Shown: positions 48,658 through 57,403 of the stretch, piece by piece | Layout of the letters: every line of letters starts with the position of its first letter | Numbering within the stretch: position 1 is the first letter of the stretch | From: Enterococcaceae bacterium OF42-14pH9A | GTDB taxonomy: Bacteria > Bacillota > Bacilli > Lactobacillales > Enterococcaceae | DNA: 64,000 bases | Direction: 5' to 3' | Assembly (NCBI GenBank): GCA_027692465.1 | Contig: JAQEYU010000001.1 | Span: 1,187,338 to 1,251,337, forward strand | Made by a program: the position numbers and the translations under genes | Notes under the pieces: model-generated | Seen by the model: the letters and a program-made list of their open reading frames with translations, nothing else | Told to the model about the DNA's origin: nothing | Databases searched by the model: none

Positions 48658-49635
48658 ATGTCATCTATCCGGGAAGTCGCCAAACTGGCAGGAGTATCAG
48701 TCGGCAGCGTTTCGCGTTATCTCAACGGCCAGCAGTTGAAGGCTGCCAATATGGAGAAAATCGCAGCCGCTGTCAAAGAGCTGGATTACAAGGAAAATAT
48801 CATCGCCAAAGGACTGAAAAACAATCGCAGTTTTTCGGTAGGTCTGTTGATGAACAGTATCTCCAGTCAGTTCGGTGCGGAGACGGTTAGTGCCATCGAA
48901 GGCGTAATGGAGGAAAACGGCTATTCGATTCTCTTGAGCGGTTTCAAAGGGGACGTTTCCATGGTGGACAAGAAATTGGATTACTTGATGCAGCATGCCG
49001 TGGACGGGCTGATCGTATTCATGTCGGAACAGGATTGGGACGGTATGGAGCGTTTGGCGGAGTTGGATATCCCGGTACTGACCATCAACAGCCCGGCACA
49101 GCTGCCCGGTGTGGATCGAATCCGGGTGGAAGACCGAAAAAGCGTCAATGAGGTGGTGACTTATTTCATTGAAGCAGGGCACCGTAAGATTGGGATCCTG
49201 GCGGCACCGCAAAATGATTTTGTGGCTCGGGAACGTCTGGCAGGGGCAGAAAACGCAACAGCCGCACATCCTGAAGTGCAGTTGCTGACAGCGGTGGGGG
49301 ATTATTCCCGTTCCAGCGGCTACAAAGGGGCACAAGAACTCTTAGCAGAGGGCATCACCGCTCTTTTGGTGACCAACTACAATATGGCTATGGGGGCTTT
49401 GGAATACCTGCAGGCCAGCGGTGACCCCCGGGGCAGTCAGTTGCTGCTGGCTCACTATGATTACACCAGTGAGATGGCAAAGCTCAGAAATGACCGTATC
49501 ATCATCAAAGCCCCTACCAAAAAAATCGGTAAGTTGTGTGCCGAGCGCTTGCTGGTGCGCATGAATGACACGTCTTTAACAGAAACGGCGAGTCTTTCCG
49601 TGGAAAACGAGATTTTTGGTATTCCTGGCAGATGA
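48658..49635 (+). CDS. LacI family transcriptional regulator
   Basis: Sugar-responsive repressor, 325 aa. N-terminal HTH SSIREVAKLAGVSVGSVSRYLNGQQLKAANMEKIAAAVKELDYKEN with the hinge helix region, then a periplasmic-binding-protein-like effector domain (GLLMNSISSQFGAETVSAIEGVMEENGYSILLSGFKGD; HAVDGLIVFM; RKIGILAAPQNDFVARERLAG). ATG 48658 is preceded by AAAGGAAG; the open frame upstream has no ribosome site. It lies between the IIC-GH3 pair and the GH1 gene, so the TTGAACCGGTTCAA operators at 44669 and 44732 are its probable targets. Confidence 0.9.
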   Translation: MSSIREVAKLAGVSVGSVSRYLNGQQLKAANMEKIAAAVKELDYKENIIAKGLKNNRSFSVGLLMNSISSQFGAETVSAIEGVMEENGYSILLSGFKGDVSMVDKKLDYLMQHAVDGLIVFMSEQDWDGMERLAELDIPVLTINSPAQLPGVDRIRVEDRKSVNEVVTYFIEAGHRKIGILAAPQNDFVARERLAGAENATAAHPEVQLLTAVGDYSRSSGYKGAQELLAEGITALLVTNYNMAMGALEYLQASGDPRGSQLLLAHYDYTSEMAKLRNDRIIIKAPTKKIGKLCAERLLVRMNDTSLTETASLSVENEIFGIPGR

Positions 49636-49961
49636 GGGATGCTGCAATGAGAAAAGAAGTGTTCAGTTGATCGGTACGGGTGGATTTTATAACAAGCAGT
49701 AAAAACATATCCAATCTTGGGAAACGGACTGTCAAAAAACGGAATTTAATAGTAAAATGGCAGTGTAAAACGTATCCGCAAATTTTTTTGCAGCGGACCG
49801 ACAGACGGGTAAAAAAACATCGTGACAAAGTGCGGAGGGCTGACCCGACGACTTTGAAGGCTGAACTGTGATGTGATAACTTGTCGGAAAAGAAAGGTCG
49901 CTTTCCCTGCAAAAGGAAGCGACGGTGCTCGTTTCAGGACACTATTCAAGGAGGAACAGAC

Positions 49962-51359
49962 ATGTATCAATTTCCAAAAGGTTTCTTGTGGGGAGCCGCT
50001 ACCAGCGCACCTCAATCAGAAGGTGCAGCAGCTAAAGACGACAAAAGCCCTTCAACGTGGGACAAATGGTTCGAAATGGAGCCGGAACTTTTCTACGATC
50101 AAGTAGGACCGGAAAACACCTCCAATGTTTACGAAATGTACAAAGAAGAAGTTGCTAATATGAAGGCAATGAATTTGAATTCTTACCGGACATCGATTGC
50201 CTGGACTCGTCTATTACCGGACGGAAAAACACTGAATCCTAAGGCGGTTGCCTTTTATCGCGCTTATTTCCAAGAGCTGGTGGATAACGGGGTTGAACCG
50301 ATTATCAACTTGTTTCACTTCGATATGCCTTGGTGGCTGATGGAAAAAGGCGGCTGGGAAGCACGGGAATCGGTGGATCATTTCGCTTATTATGCAAGTA
50401 TGGCATTTGAGCAGTTCGGCGACATCGTCAAAAAATGGGCGACTTTCAATGAGCCGCTGGTTCACATCGAATGCGGCTATTACGGGGATGCCCACTGGCC
50501 CAAAGTTCATGACTTCAAACGGGCGCTGCAAGTCGGCTACCATACGATGCTGGCCCATGCCAAAGCAGTAGCTGAATTCCGAAAATCAAAATACAACGAT
50601 GGCAAAATCTCAATCATCTTGAACCTGTCTCCGGTTTATCCAAAGAGCGATTCAGCTGAAGATCTGGAAGCTGCTAAATGGGCAGACCATATCTATATCC
50701 GCAGTTTCTTGGATTGCGCGGTGAACGGTGCATTCTCCGATGAATTCGTCAATATGCTCAAAGAAGCAGACTTGGCACCGGTGACTGAGGCCGGTGATAA
50801 AGAAATCTTCCTGAACAATACAGTAGACTTTGTCGGCTGCAACTACTATCAGCCATTGCGGGTCCAAGCGGTACCGGCAGATCAGAAGGTATGGCCGATC
50901 CGTGAGCCGCGAGATCTCTTCAGAGGCTACGACTGGCCGGAAAAACGCATCAATCCGCACCGGGGCTGGGAAATCTATCCACGCGGCATCTATGACATCG
51001 CCATGCGCCTGAAAAACAGCTACAAAGATATTCCTTGGTACATTTCCGAAAACGGCATGGGTGTTTCCGAAGAAGAACGCTTTGAAAACATTGACGGGAT
51101 CATTGAAGATGATTACCGAATCGAGTTCATCGAAGATCACTTAGAAGAACTGCATCGGGCAATCGCAGAAGGCTCACCATGTTTCGGTTATCATCTGTGG
51201 ACCTTTGCCGACTGCTGGAGCTGGCTGAATGCTTACAAGAATCGTTACGGCTATTATCGAGTGGACTTGCAAGACAACTTCAAGCGGACACCGAAAAAAT
51301 CCAGCTTCTGGATGGCGGATGTTATCGAGCATAACGGCTTCTCCCGCGAACACGTTTGA
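49962..51359 (+). CDS. GH1 family (6-phospho-)beta-glucosidase
   Basis: Cytoplasmic glycosidase, 465 aa. It has FPKGFLWGAATSAPQSEGAA at the start, SYRTSIAWTRLLPDGKTLN, the acid/base Glu in WATFNEPLVH, and the nucleophile Glu in WYISENGMGV. The C-terminal SWLNAYKNRYGYYRVD region holds Lys-Arg-Tyr of the kind seen in phospho-sugar-specific members, so hydrolysis of a PTS-delivered 6-phosphate disaccharide is likely but not certain. ATG 49962 follows AAGGAGG. The 5' spacer 49636-49961 has two stem-loops (TCCGC/GCGGA near 49770 and GTCGCTTTCC/GGAAGCGAC near 49908) with no T-run; possible leader structure. Confidence 0.9.
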   Translation: MYQFPKGFLWGAATSAPQSEGAAAKDDKSPSTWDKWFEMEPELFYDQVGPENTSNVYEMYKEEVANMKAMNLNSYRTSIAWTRLLPDGKTLNPKAVAFYRAYFQELVDNGVEPIINLFHFDMPWWLMEKGGWEARESVDHFAYYASMAFEQFGDIVKKWATFNEPLVHIECGYYGDAHWPKVHDFKRALQVGYHTMLAHAKAVAEFRKSKYNDGKISIILNLSPVYPKSDSAEDLEAAKWADHIYIRSFLDCAVNGAFSDEFVNMLKEADLAPVTEAGDKEIFLNNTVDFVGCNYYQPLRVQAVPADQKVWPIREPRDLFRGYDWPEKRINPHRGWEIYPRGIYDIAMRLKNSYKDIPWYISENGMGVSEEERFENIDGIIEDDYRIEFIEDHLEELHRAIAEGSPCFGYHLWTFADCWSWLNAYKNRYGYYRVDLQDNFKRTPKKSSFWMADVIEHNGFSREHV

Positions 51360-51399
51360 CCTTTTTGCGATTCGGCAAAAAACTGATTTGAAAAGTGGA

Positions 51400-51457
51400 C
51401 ACTGTTTCGAAAACTCAGCCCAGCTTCATGGGGCCGGTTTTCGAAACGGTGTTTTTT
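51400..51457 (+). terminator. Terminator of the GH1 gene
   Basis: CACTGTTTCGAAAAC / GTTTTCGAAACGGTG stem, T6 tail. The rest of 51458-51640 shows no gene or motif that I recognise. Confidence 0.9.
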
Positions 51458-51641
51458 GATTTTGAAAAGCAAGCAGCAGCTGCCGGTCTCGGATTTTTCG
51501 TCGCAAGTTGAAAAGCAGCCGGCGTTAAAAATAAAAGTGCAGCCACAAAAAGGGGCGTTTCAGGACTGAGCAGCCTGGCTGCAGAGGGCGCAAAAGGCCG
51601 AGTACAAACGAAACAGGAAAAAACCAAGAGCAGTCAAAAGT

Positions 51642-51697
51642 TACACATCCCCTGACTGCCGACGACTATTGAAAGCGTTTGATAAATAAACTATTAT
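51642..51697 (+). promoter_or_regulatory. Promoter of the sulfatase-maturase gene, with partial box
   Basis: TTGAAA (51669-51674), 17 bp, TATTAT (51692-51697). TACACAT at 51642 lies 21 bp before the position equivalent to the second box repeat, and ATTGAAAGCGTTTG resembles the GH88 promoter (25209). The GAAAGCGTTT core is also half cre-like. Confidence 0.55.
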
Positions 51698-51741
51698 ACA
51701 GAAGTCTTCTCAAAAGAAGCGCAGAAAAGGAGCAGGAAATC

Positions 51742-52845
51742 ATGAAACATATCCAAATTTTGATCAAGCCGGCTTCTTCTTTATGCAATTTGCGTTGCAG
51801 TTATTGTTTTTATGCCGACATCAGCTCTATGAGGCAAGTGCGGTCGTTTGGTCGAATGAATCCGGAAGTCACCGAAAAATTGATTGAAAACGTTTTTGCG
51901 GATCTGGCGGACGGGGATTATCTGACTATCGGCTTTCAAGGCGGCGAGCCTACCTTGGCAGGGCTGAAGTATTTCAAAAATTTTACGGCGCTGGTCAAAG
52001 CACAGCCGAAGAACGTTACCGTGGAATATGCGGTCCAGACGAACGGGACTAAGATTGATGAGGAATGGTGCCGCTTTTTACAGCAGGAAAACTTTCTGGT
52101 GGGCCTGTCCATCGACGGCGGGCTGGAATTTCATGACCGCCATCGACCGGATGCGGCCGGCCGGGGAACGTATCAGCGGGTGCTGGCCGCCAAGAGATTG
52201 TTCGACCGTTACGGTATCCGCTACAACATCCTTTGTGTGTTGACCCGGGAGATGACGACGCAGGTAAGACAGGTCTGGGCATTTATCCAAGAAGAGGAGA
52301 TCGCCTTCATCCAGTTCATTCCCTGTCTGGCAGAACTGGGAGAAGAAGAAAATGAATTTGCCGTGACACCCCGGGGGTTTGCTGACTTTTACAGCGAGCT
52401 TTTCACACTGTGGCAGCAGGAAATGCAGCGGGGCCGGTATGTTTCAGTCAAGCTCTTCGATGATATCACCAATCTGCTGGTGAATGGTGTCGTAGGAGCC
52501 TGTGGAATGCTGGGCCGCTGCCAGATGCAATACGTTATCGAGGCCAATGGGAATGTGTATCCCTGCGATTTTTATGTGTTGGACGAGATGTGCGTCGGCA
52601 ATATTACCCAACAGACACTGCGGGAATTGTTTGAACAGCCGCTGACACAGCGTTTCATCTGCGACAAGCGGGAATATCAGACTTGCACGGACTGTGAATT
52701 TTACAAAATGTGCCGCGGCGGCTGCCAGCGGATGAAAGATGCCTGCTATGTCGGTGCAGAAGATGACGGTTATTGCGGCTATCGGGAAGTCTTGAAAAAA
52801 GTCCTGCAGCCGCTGCTGACGATGGCTGCACCGCCTGTCCGTTGA
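51742..52845 (+). CDS. Anaerobic sulfatase-maturating enzyme (radical SAM, SPASM)
   Basis: Converts the active-site Cys (or Ser) of sulfatases to formylglycine using AdoMet radicals. The 367-aa protein has the 4Fe-4S motif Cys15-x3-Cys19-x2-Cys22 (SLCNLRCSYCFYADIS), the FQGGEPTLAG segment, and the C-terminal SPASM cysteines (CGMLGRCQMQYVIEANGNVYPCDFYVLDEMCVGNI; CTDCEFYKMCRGGCQRMKDAC). ATG 51742 follows AAGGAGCAGG; a longer frame from 51679 lies within the promoter. Two Cys-type sulfatases 3-5 kb downstream are the obvious clients. Confidence 0.93.
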   Translation: MKHIQILIKPASSLCNLRCSYCFYADISSMRQVRSFGRMNPEVTEKLIENVFADLADGDYLTIGFQGGEPTLAGLKYFKNFTALVKAQPKNVTVEYAVQTNGTKIDEEWCRFLQQENFLVGLSIDGGLEFHDRHRPDAAGRGTYQRVLAAKRLFDRYGIRYNILCVLTREMTTQVRQVWAFIQEEEIAFIQFIPCLAELGEEENEFAVTPRGFADFYSELFTLWQQEMQRGRYVSVKLFDDITNLLVNGVVGACGMLGRCQMQYVIEANGNVYPCDFYVLDEMCVGNITQQTLRELFEQPLTQRFICDKREYQTCTDCEFYKMCRGGCQRMKDACYVGAEDDGYCGYREVLKKVLQPLLTMAAPPVR

Positions 52846-52871
52846 ATCTGCGACCCAGTGTTTATACAGGG

Positions 52872-53034
52872 CTATCCCTGAAAAAATAAAACAAATCGGA
52901 AAATTCCGGGAAATGCTGATTTTGGGCGGATTTTGACGAAGTCGCAAAGCAAAGTACAGTTTACACTGGGCTGAGCGGCATTTATGTCACCGGTTTCAGC
53001 GGGGAAACGACCGGAGTTTTCAGAGACAACCAAA
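52872..53034 (+). repeat. Element B-like spacer copy, B6 (diverged)
   Basis: Left end CCCTGAAAAAATAAAAC, right end GGAGTTTTCAGAGACAACC, with a GGCATTTATG..CAGCGG interior. Weaker than the other copies. It separates the maturase from the MBL gene. Confidence 0.4.
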
Positions 53035-53061
53035 TGAATCATTGAGTGAAAGAAGGAAAAA

Positions 53062-53892
53062 ATGATGAAACTGCAGTATTTTGGGACCGCCGCCGCAGAA
53101 GGTGTGCCGGCATTGTATTGTGAATGCCCATTGTGTCAAAAAGCCAAGCAAAACGGTGGCAAGGATATCCGGACCCGCTCCCAGTCGTTGGTGGATGATC
53201 GCCTGCTGATTGATCTGCCGGGGGATACCTATGCTCATTACTTGAAATATGGCTTTGATCTGTCCAATATCGGACATTTGCTGGTGACCCATAGCCATTC
53301 GGATCATTTTTACGCCGAGGACCTGGTCCTGCGCTTGAGCGGATATGTGCCGCAAGTGCCTCAAACATTGAATGTTTACGGCAATCAGCGGGTCTATGAC
53401 TTTATGAAGCGGGTTTTTGATTTGGAGGGATATTGGGAAGAAGATCGGGTGGCCTTTCATCTGGTGGAGCCCTTCCAACCTTTCAATGTACTGGATTACG
53501 AAGTGACCCCGCTGGCTGCAGATCACGATCAGCGGGAGACCTGTCTGATGTATGACATCAATGACGGCAATCGTCGCCTGCTGTATGCCCACGATACCGG
53601 GGAGTTTTTGCAAGAAACTTGGGACTATCTGGAAGCCAAGCGGCCCTTTTATCATTATGTTTCCATCGACTGCAATCATCAGGCCGACGACAGTGTCCGC
53701 AATCATCAGGGTTTTCCTAACAACTTGAAAACCCGGGAGCGGCTTTTGGCACTGGGAATTGTCGACGAGAACACAGAATTCGTCTGCAACCATTTTTCTC
53801 ATAACAGTAAACTGACCCATCAGGAAATGCTGGATCTGGTGCGCCCTCACGGATTCGACGTTGCCTACGACGGTCTGATCAAGGAGTTTTGA
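53062..53892 (+). CDS. MBL-fold metal-dependent hydrolase (PhnP-like)
   Basis: Cytoplasmic metallo-hydrolase of unknown substrate, 276 aa. The metal motif HSHSDHF is preceded by the strand LLVTHSHSDH, and later histidines occur in LAADHDQRE, LLYAHDTGEF and VCNHFSH. The N-terminal GTAAAEGVPALYCECPLCQKAK with paired cysteines is typical of PhnP/PqqB-like proteins that bind an extra zinc. Phosphodiesterase activity is possible. ATG 53062 (or 53065) follows AAGGAAAA. It is 4 bp from the YitT gene and in line with the GH20 and sulfatases downstream. Confidence 0.85.
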   Translation: MMKLQYFGTAAAEGVPALYCECPLCQKAKQNGGKDIRTRSQSLVDDRLLIDLPGDTYAHYLKYGFDLSNIGHLLVTHSHSDHFYAEDLVLRLSGYVPQVPQTLNVYGNQRVYDFMKRVFDLEGYWEEDRVAFHLVEPFQPFNVLDYEVTPLAADHDQRETCLMYDINDGNRRLLYAHDTGEFLQETWDYLEAKRPFYHYVSIDCNHQADDSVRNHQGFPNNLKTRERLLALGIVDENTEFVCNHFSHNSKLTHQEMLDLVRPHGFDVAYDGLIKEF

Positions 53893-53896
53893 AGCG

Positions 53897-54556
53897 ATGA
53901 ACAAACTGCAGGAAGTTATCAAAAAAGAAGGCCCGGCACTGGCGAAAGTCACGTTGGGAACGGCACTGCTGGGCTTTGCTTATGCCCAATGGATGAAACC
54001 AAATGCCATCATCAACGGCGGCGTCACCAGCTTATCGATGATCGCCAATGAATTTACCGGCTGGTCGCTGTTATGGTTTACCAACGGCATCACGCTGTTA
54101 TTGTTGATTTTGAGCGGGATCTTTTTGGGCCGGAGCAATCTGCTGCGTTCGGTGTATTCCAGTATCTGCTACAACATTTTTTTCAGCCTGTTTTATTTAT
54201 TACCGATCACAGCCCGGCTCAATCTGCCGGTGGATTTCATTTCTGCCAGTTTGTTTATCGCCGCCGGGTATGCTTTGTGCCTGTCCTCGGATACCTCGAC
54301 TGTCGGACTGGACGTGGTGGCGCTGATCGTCCACAAATACCGGCCGCGTTTGGGTGTATCGGTCGTTTTGAAATGGCTGAACTGGAGTGTTCTGGTATTG
54401 GGTTTGTTTGCTTACAATTGGCAGGCAGTCGTTGTCGGTGTATTGTTCAGCTATGTCAACAGCCTCTTGCTGGGCTTCTTTTTGCGGGAAGCCGACAACC
54501 CCTTGGAACGTTGGTGGGGCCGTTTTCAATCAGGGGCTTTTCATTTGAGTAAATAA
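53897..54556 (+). CDS. YitT family membrane protein, short form
   Basis: Membrane protein of 219 aa with five or six helices, matching the YitT/DUF161 domain (GTALLGFAYAQWMKPNAIINGGVTSLSMI; TVGLDVVALIVHKY). Most YitT proteins continue with a DUF2179 domain; here the chain ends after the last helix, so the C-terminal domain is absent with no sign of a nearby frameshift. Possible transport role, unproven. It follows the MBL gene after 4 bp and precedes the GH20 by 64 bp, so it is probably in the same transcript. Confidence 0.85.
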   Translation: MNKLQEVIKKEGPALAKVTLGTALLGFAYAQWMKPNAIINGGVTSLSMIANEFTGWSLLWFTNGITLLLLILSGIFLGRSNLLRSVYSSICYNIFFSLFYLLPITARLNLPVDFISASLFIAAGYALCLSSDTSTVGLDVVALIVHKYRPRLGVSVVLKWLNWSVLVLGLFAYNWQAVVVGVLFSYVNSLLLGFFLREADNPLERWWGRFQSGAFHLSK

Positions 54557-54620
54557 GGAGCTTAACCGAGCGGCGGAAGTGATTCGGCGCTCGGGTTTGC
54601 AACGAATTGGAGGAAAAATC

Positions 54621-55967
54621 ATGGAATTCAAAACGATCCAAGCCGATAATCAGGCGCTGGCCTGTGCCAAAGCCTTCAATCGGATTTGGCAGCGTTTTTA
54701 TGGAGAAGAGCTGCAGCTATCTGCTGAATCAGGGGAGCTGCAACTGCGGATCGATCCGACTGCGGAAAACCGGATCGAAGTTTTAACCGACGGACAGGTC
54801 AAGCTCACAGCGGTGGATGAAAAGCTGTTGTTCAAGAGCAGTATGGTCTTTTTACAGGAATACGGTTGCGGAAAGCTGACTGCCGGGATCATGGAGATCC
54901 CGGAAAACCGGCAGGAAAAACTGCTGATGGTAGATATCGGTCGGAAATATTTTTCGTTAGCCGCGTTGAAGGAATTGACCGATCTTTTGGCCCTGTTCAA
55001 CTTTGATCAGCTGCAGCTGCACTTTTCCGAGAATGAAGGCTTTCGTATCGCATCGGATCAATATCCGTGGTTGGCTTCTGAGGAGCATTTGAGCAAAAGT
55101 GAAGTGCGGGAGCTGATTCAATACGCTCATGCCAGACACATCGAGATCATTCCTGACCTGGATGCTCCGGGTCATTTGATGCACGCGTTGGCGGACAAAC
55201 CTGAATGGCGCCTGAATAAGCGTAGGGCAGACGGTCGGATTGAAAAAGATCCGAAAGCATTGGACATCTTAAATTCGGAGGCCGTGGCCTTCATCCGTTC
55301 ACTTTATCAGGAATACGGCGAGCTGTTTTGTGACTGCCGCTATTTCCATATCGGTGCCGATGAGTTCGTGCCTTTTGATCAGCTCCACGACTATCCTACC
55401 TTGGAAAAATATGCGGCGGATAAATACGGCCCCGCAGCCAGTGGGATCGAAGTGTTCATTGAATACGTCAACGAGACTATCGCTTATGTACGACAGCTGG
55501 GTTTTGTGCCGCTGGTTTGGAACGATGGCTTCTACCGGGTCAACCGAAAAGAAGGACTGCACCTGTCAAAAGATTGTATCGTCAGCTACTGGACCCGCTG
55601 GGATCGCAACATGGCGCCGATTGAAACCTTCTTGGAGCAGGGCTATACAGTGATTAATCACAATGACAATTACTTTTATTATGTTCTCGGCGAGCATGCT
55701 TCTTATGATTATCCGACTTATGAGAAGATCATGTCAGACTGGCGCCCGGTGAATTTTCCGCAGCAGCAGGTGATTCAACCCCATCAGCTGAAGCAGTCGT
55801 GGGCCAACGCGATCGCCATCTGGAGCAATGTTGCCGAAGCGAAGACGGAAAATGAAGTCAACCGGGACATCTTTTATATCGCTGCGGCGCTGATGCAAAA
55901 AGCCGATGACCGCAGGCTGGGGGACAAGGCTTGTGTCACTCGACTTTATGACAAATTTTTTAATTGA
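54621..55967 (+). CDS. GH20 family beta-N-acetylhexosaminidase (second of its type)
   Basis: Cytoplasmic exo-hexosaminidase, 448 aa, co-linear with the enzyme at 13519: the same LLMVDIGRKYFSLAALKELT, HFSENEGFR, PDLDAPGHL and catalytic Asp247-Glu248 in FHIGADEF at identical positions. The N-terminal domain (1-95) is diverged, which points to an old duplication or separate acquisition rather than a recent copy. ATG 54621 has GGAGG. It is followed by two sulfatases, so it probably acts on desulfated GlcNAc or GalNAc termini. Confidence 0.88.
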   Translation: MEFKTIQADNQALACAKAFNRIWQRFYGEELQLSAESGELQLRIDPTAENRIEVLTDGQVKLTAVDEKLLFKSSMVFLQEYGCGKLTAGIMEIPENRQEKLLMVDIGRKYFSLAALKELTDLLALFNFDQLQLHFSENEGFRIASDQYPWLASEEHLSKSEVRELIQYAHARHIEIIPDLDAPGHLMHALADKPEWRLNKRRADGRIEKDPKALDILNSEAVAFIRSLYQEYGELFCDCRYFHIGADEFVPFDQLHDYPTLEKYAADKYGPAASGIEVFIEYVNETIAYVRQLGFVPLVWNDGFYRVNRKEGLHLSKDCIVSYWTRWDRNMAPIETFLEQGYTVINHNDNYFYYVLGEHASYDYPTYEKIMSDWRPVNFPQQQVIQPHQLKQSWANAIAIWSNVAEAKTENEVNRDIFYIAAALMQKADDRRLGDKACVTRLYDKFFN

Positions 55968-55999
55968 TAATCCGACACAGAAAGAAGCTGACGAGTGCT

Positions 56000-57403
56000 A
56001 TGAAGAAAAATGTTTTGTTTTTGCTGGCAGATGACCAGCGTTTCGATACGATTCACGCTTTGGGAAATGACGAGATCCAGACCCCGAATCTCGATCGCCT
56101 GGTGGAAAATGGAGTAGCTTTTGAAAATGCCTATATCCCCGGCGGGACATCCGGTGCGGTCTGTATGCCTTCACGGGCGATGATGCACACCTCTAAGCAC
56201 TTATTTGAATTGCAGGATCTGGGCGCAGTGATTCCTGATGACCATGCCGTCCTGGGCGAGGAGCTGCAGAAAAATCAGTACCAAACAATCGGAATCGGCA
56301 AGTGGCACAACGGCACAAAAGGCTATGGACGGGCCTTTTCCGATGGTGGTGAGATCTTTTTCGGCGGTATGTGGGACCATTGGAACGTGCCGGTGAACGA
56401 ATTTGATATCAAAAAAGAATACAATGAGTGGAAGACCTTCACACAGGATCCTTTTTCCACCAATCATACGATCCAAATGCCGGCAGACCACTTGACAATG
56501 GGCAAGCATTCGACCGATCTTTTCGCCGACAAGATGATCGAAAAAATCCATGAAACGGCAGCAAATGATCAGCCTTTCTTCATGTTCGGAGCCTTTTTGG
56601 CACCTCATGATCCAAGAACGATGCCTAAAGAGTATCAAAACATGTATGACCCGGAGTCTATTTCACTGCCGGAAAACTTTCTGCCGGAGCATCCTTTCGA
56701 GTTTGATGTGAAGCGGGAACGGGACGAAAGCCTGGAAGCCTACCCACGGCCAGCTGCCAAGGTCAAGCAGCATATTGCTGATTATTATGCGATGATCAGT
56801 CATATTGATGCCCGTATCGGCACGATCCTGGATGCTCTGGAAGAAACCGGTCAGCTGGCTGATACACTGATTATCTTCAGCGGGGATAACGGTCTTTCTA
56901 TTGGGCAGCACGGACTGATGGGCAAACAAAATCTTTACGAACACAGTATCCACGTGCCGCTGATTATGTCCGGACCGGGTCTGCCGCAAGGAAAACGGAT
57001 TACTGAGCGGGCGCTGCTGCTGGATATCATGCCGACGATCCTTGAGTATACCGGCACGCCGATTCCTGAAGGCTTGTTCGGCAAAAGCCTGTTACCGGTG
57101 ATTAAAACTGATGCCGGTGGCCGGGACACGATTTTCCTCAGCTTTACCGAAAAAATTCGCGGACTGCTGCAGGGAGAGTATAAATTGATCGAATATGCGA
57201 CTGATTACGGCCGTTACACCCAACTCTTCAATCTGAAAACCGATCCGAAAGAAATGACTAATTTGGCTGAGAAACCGGAATACGCCGAAAAATTGGCTGA
57301 ATTGCGAGCAGTCTTGCTGGAAGAAGCCGATCGATTAGGTGATTTTGAATTTTCTCAAGGGCAGGCATATTGGCAAAAACGAGAGGAGTTGGCAGCAAAA
57401 TGA
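56000..57403 (+). CDS. Type I sulfatase, Cys-type (first)
   Basis: Arylsulfatase-family enzyme that cleaves sulfate esters from a carbohydrate. The 467-aa protein has the N-terminal metal motif LFLLADDQRF, the fGly signature Cys55-Met-Pro-Ser-Arg (GAVCMPSRAMMHTSK), GIGKWHNG, FFMFGAFLAPHDPRTMP, and the second metal site FSGDNGLSIGQHGLMGKQN. The Cys needs the maturase at 51742. No signal peptide, so intracellular, unlike secreted gut sulfatases. I use ATG 56000; the frame is open from 55964, inside the GH20 end. The stop overlaps the start of the next sulfatase (ATGA). Confidence 0.92.
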   Translation: MKKNVLFLLADDQRFDTIHALGNDEIQTPNLDRLVENGVAFENAYIPGGTSGAVCMPSRAMMHTSKHLFELQDLGAVIPDDHAVLGEELQKNQYQTIGIGKWHNGTKGYGRAFSDGGEIFFGGMWDHWNVPVNEFDIKKEYNEWKTFTQDPFSTNHTIQMPADHLTMGKHSTDLFADKMIEKIHETAANDQPFFMFGAFLAPHDPRTMPKEYQNMYDPESISLPENFLPEHPFEFDVKRERDESLEAYPRPAAKVKQHIADYYAMISHIDARIGTILDALEETGQLADTLIIFSGDNGLSIGQHGLMGKQNLYEHSIHVPLIMSGPGLPQGKRITERALLLDIMPTILEYTGTPIPEGLFGKSLLPVIKTDAGGRDTIFLSFTEKIRGLLQGEYKLIEYATDYGRYTQLFNLKTDPKEMTNLAEKPEYAEKLAELRAVLLEEADRLGDFEFSQGQAYWQKREELAAK

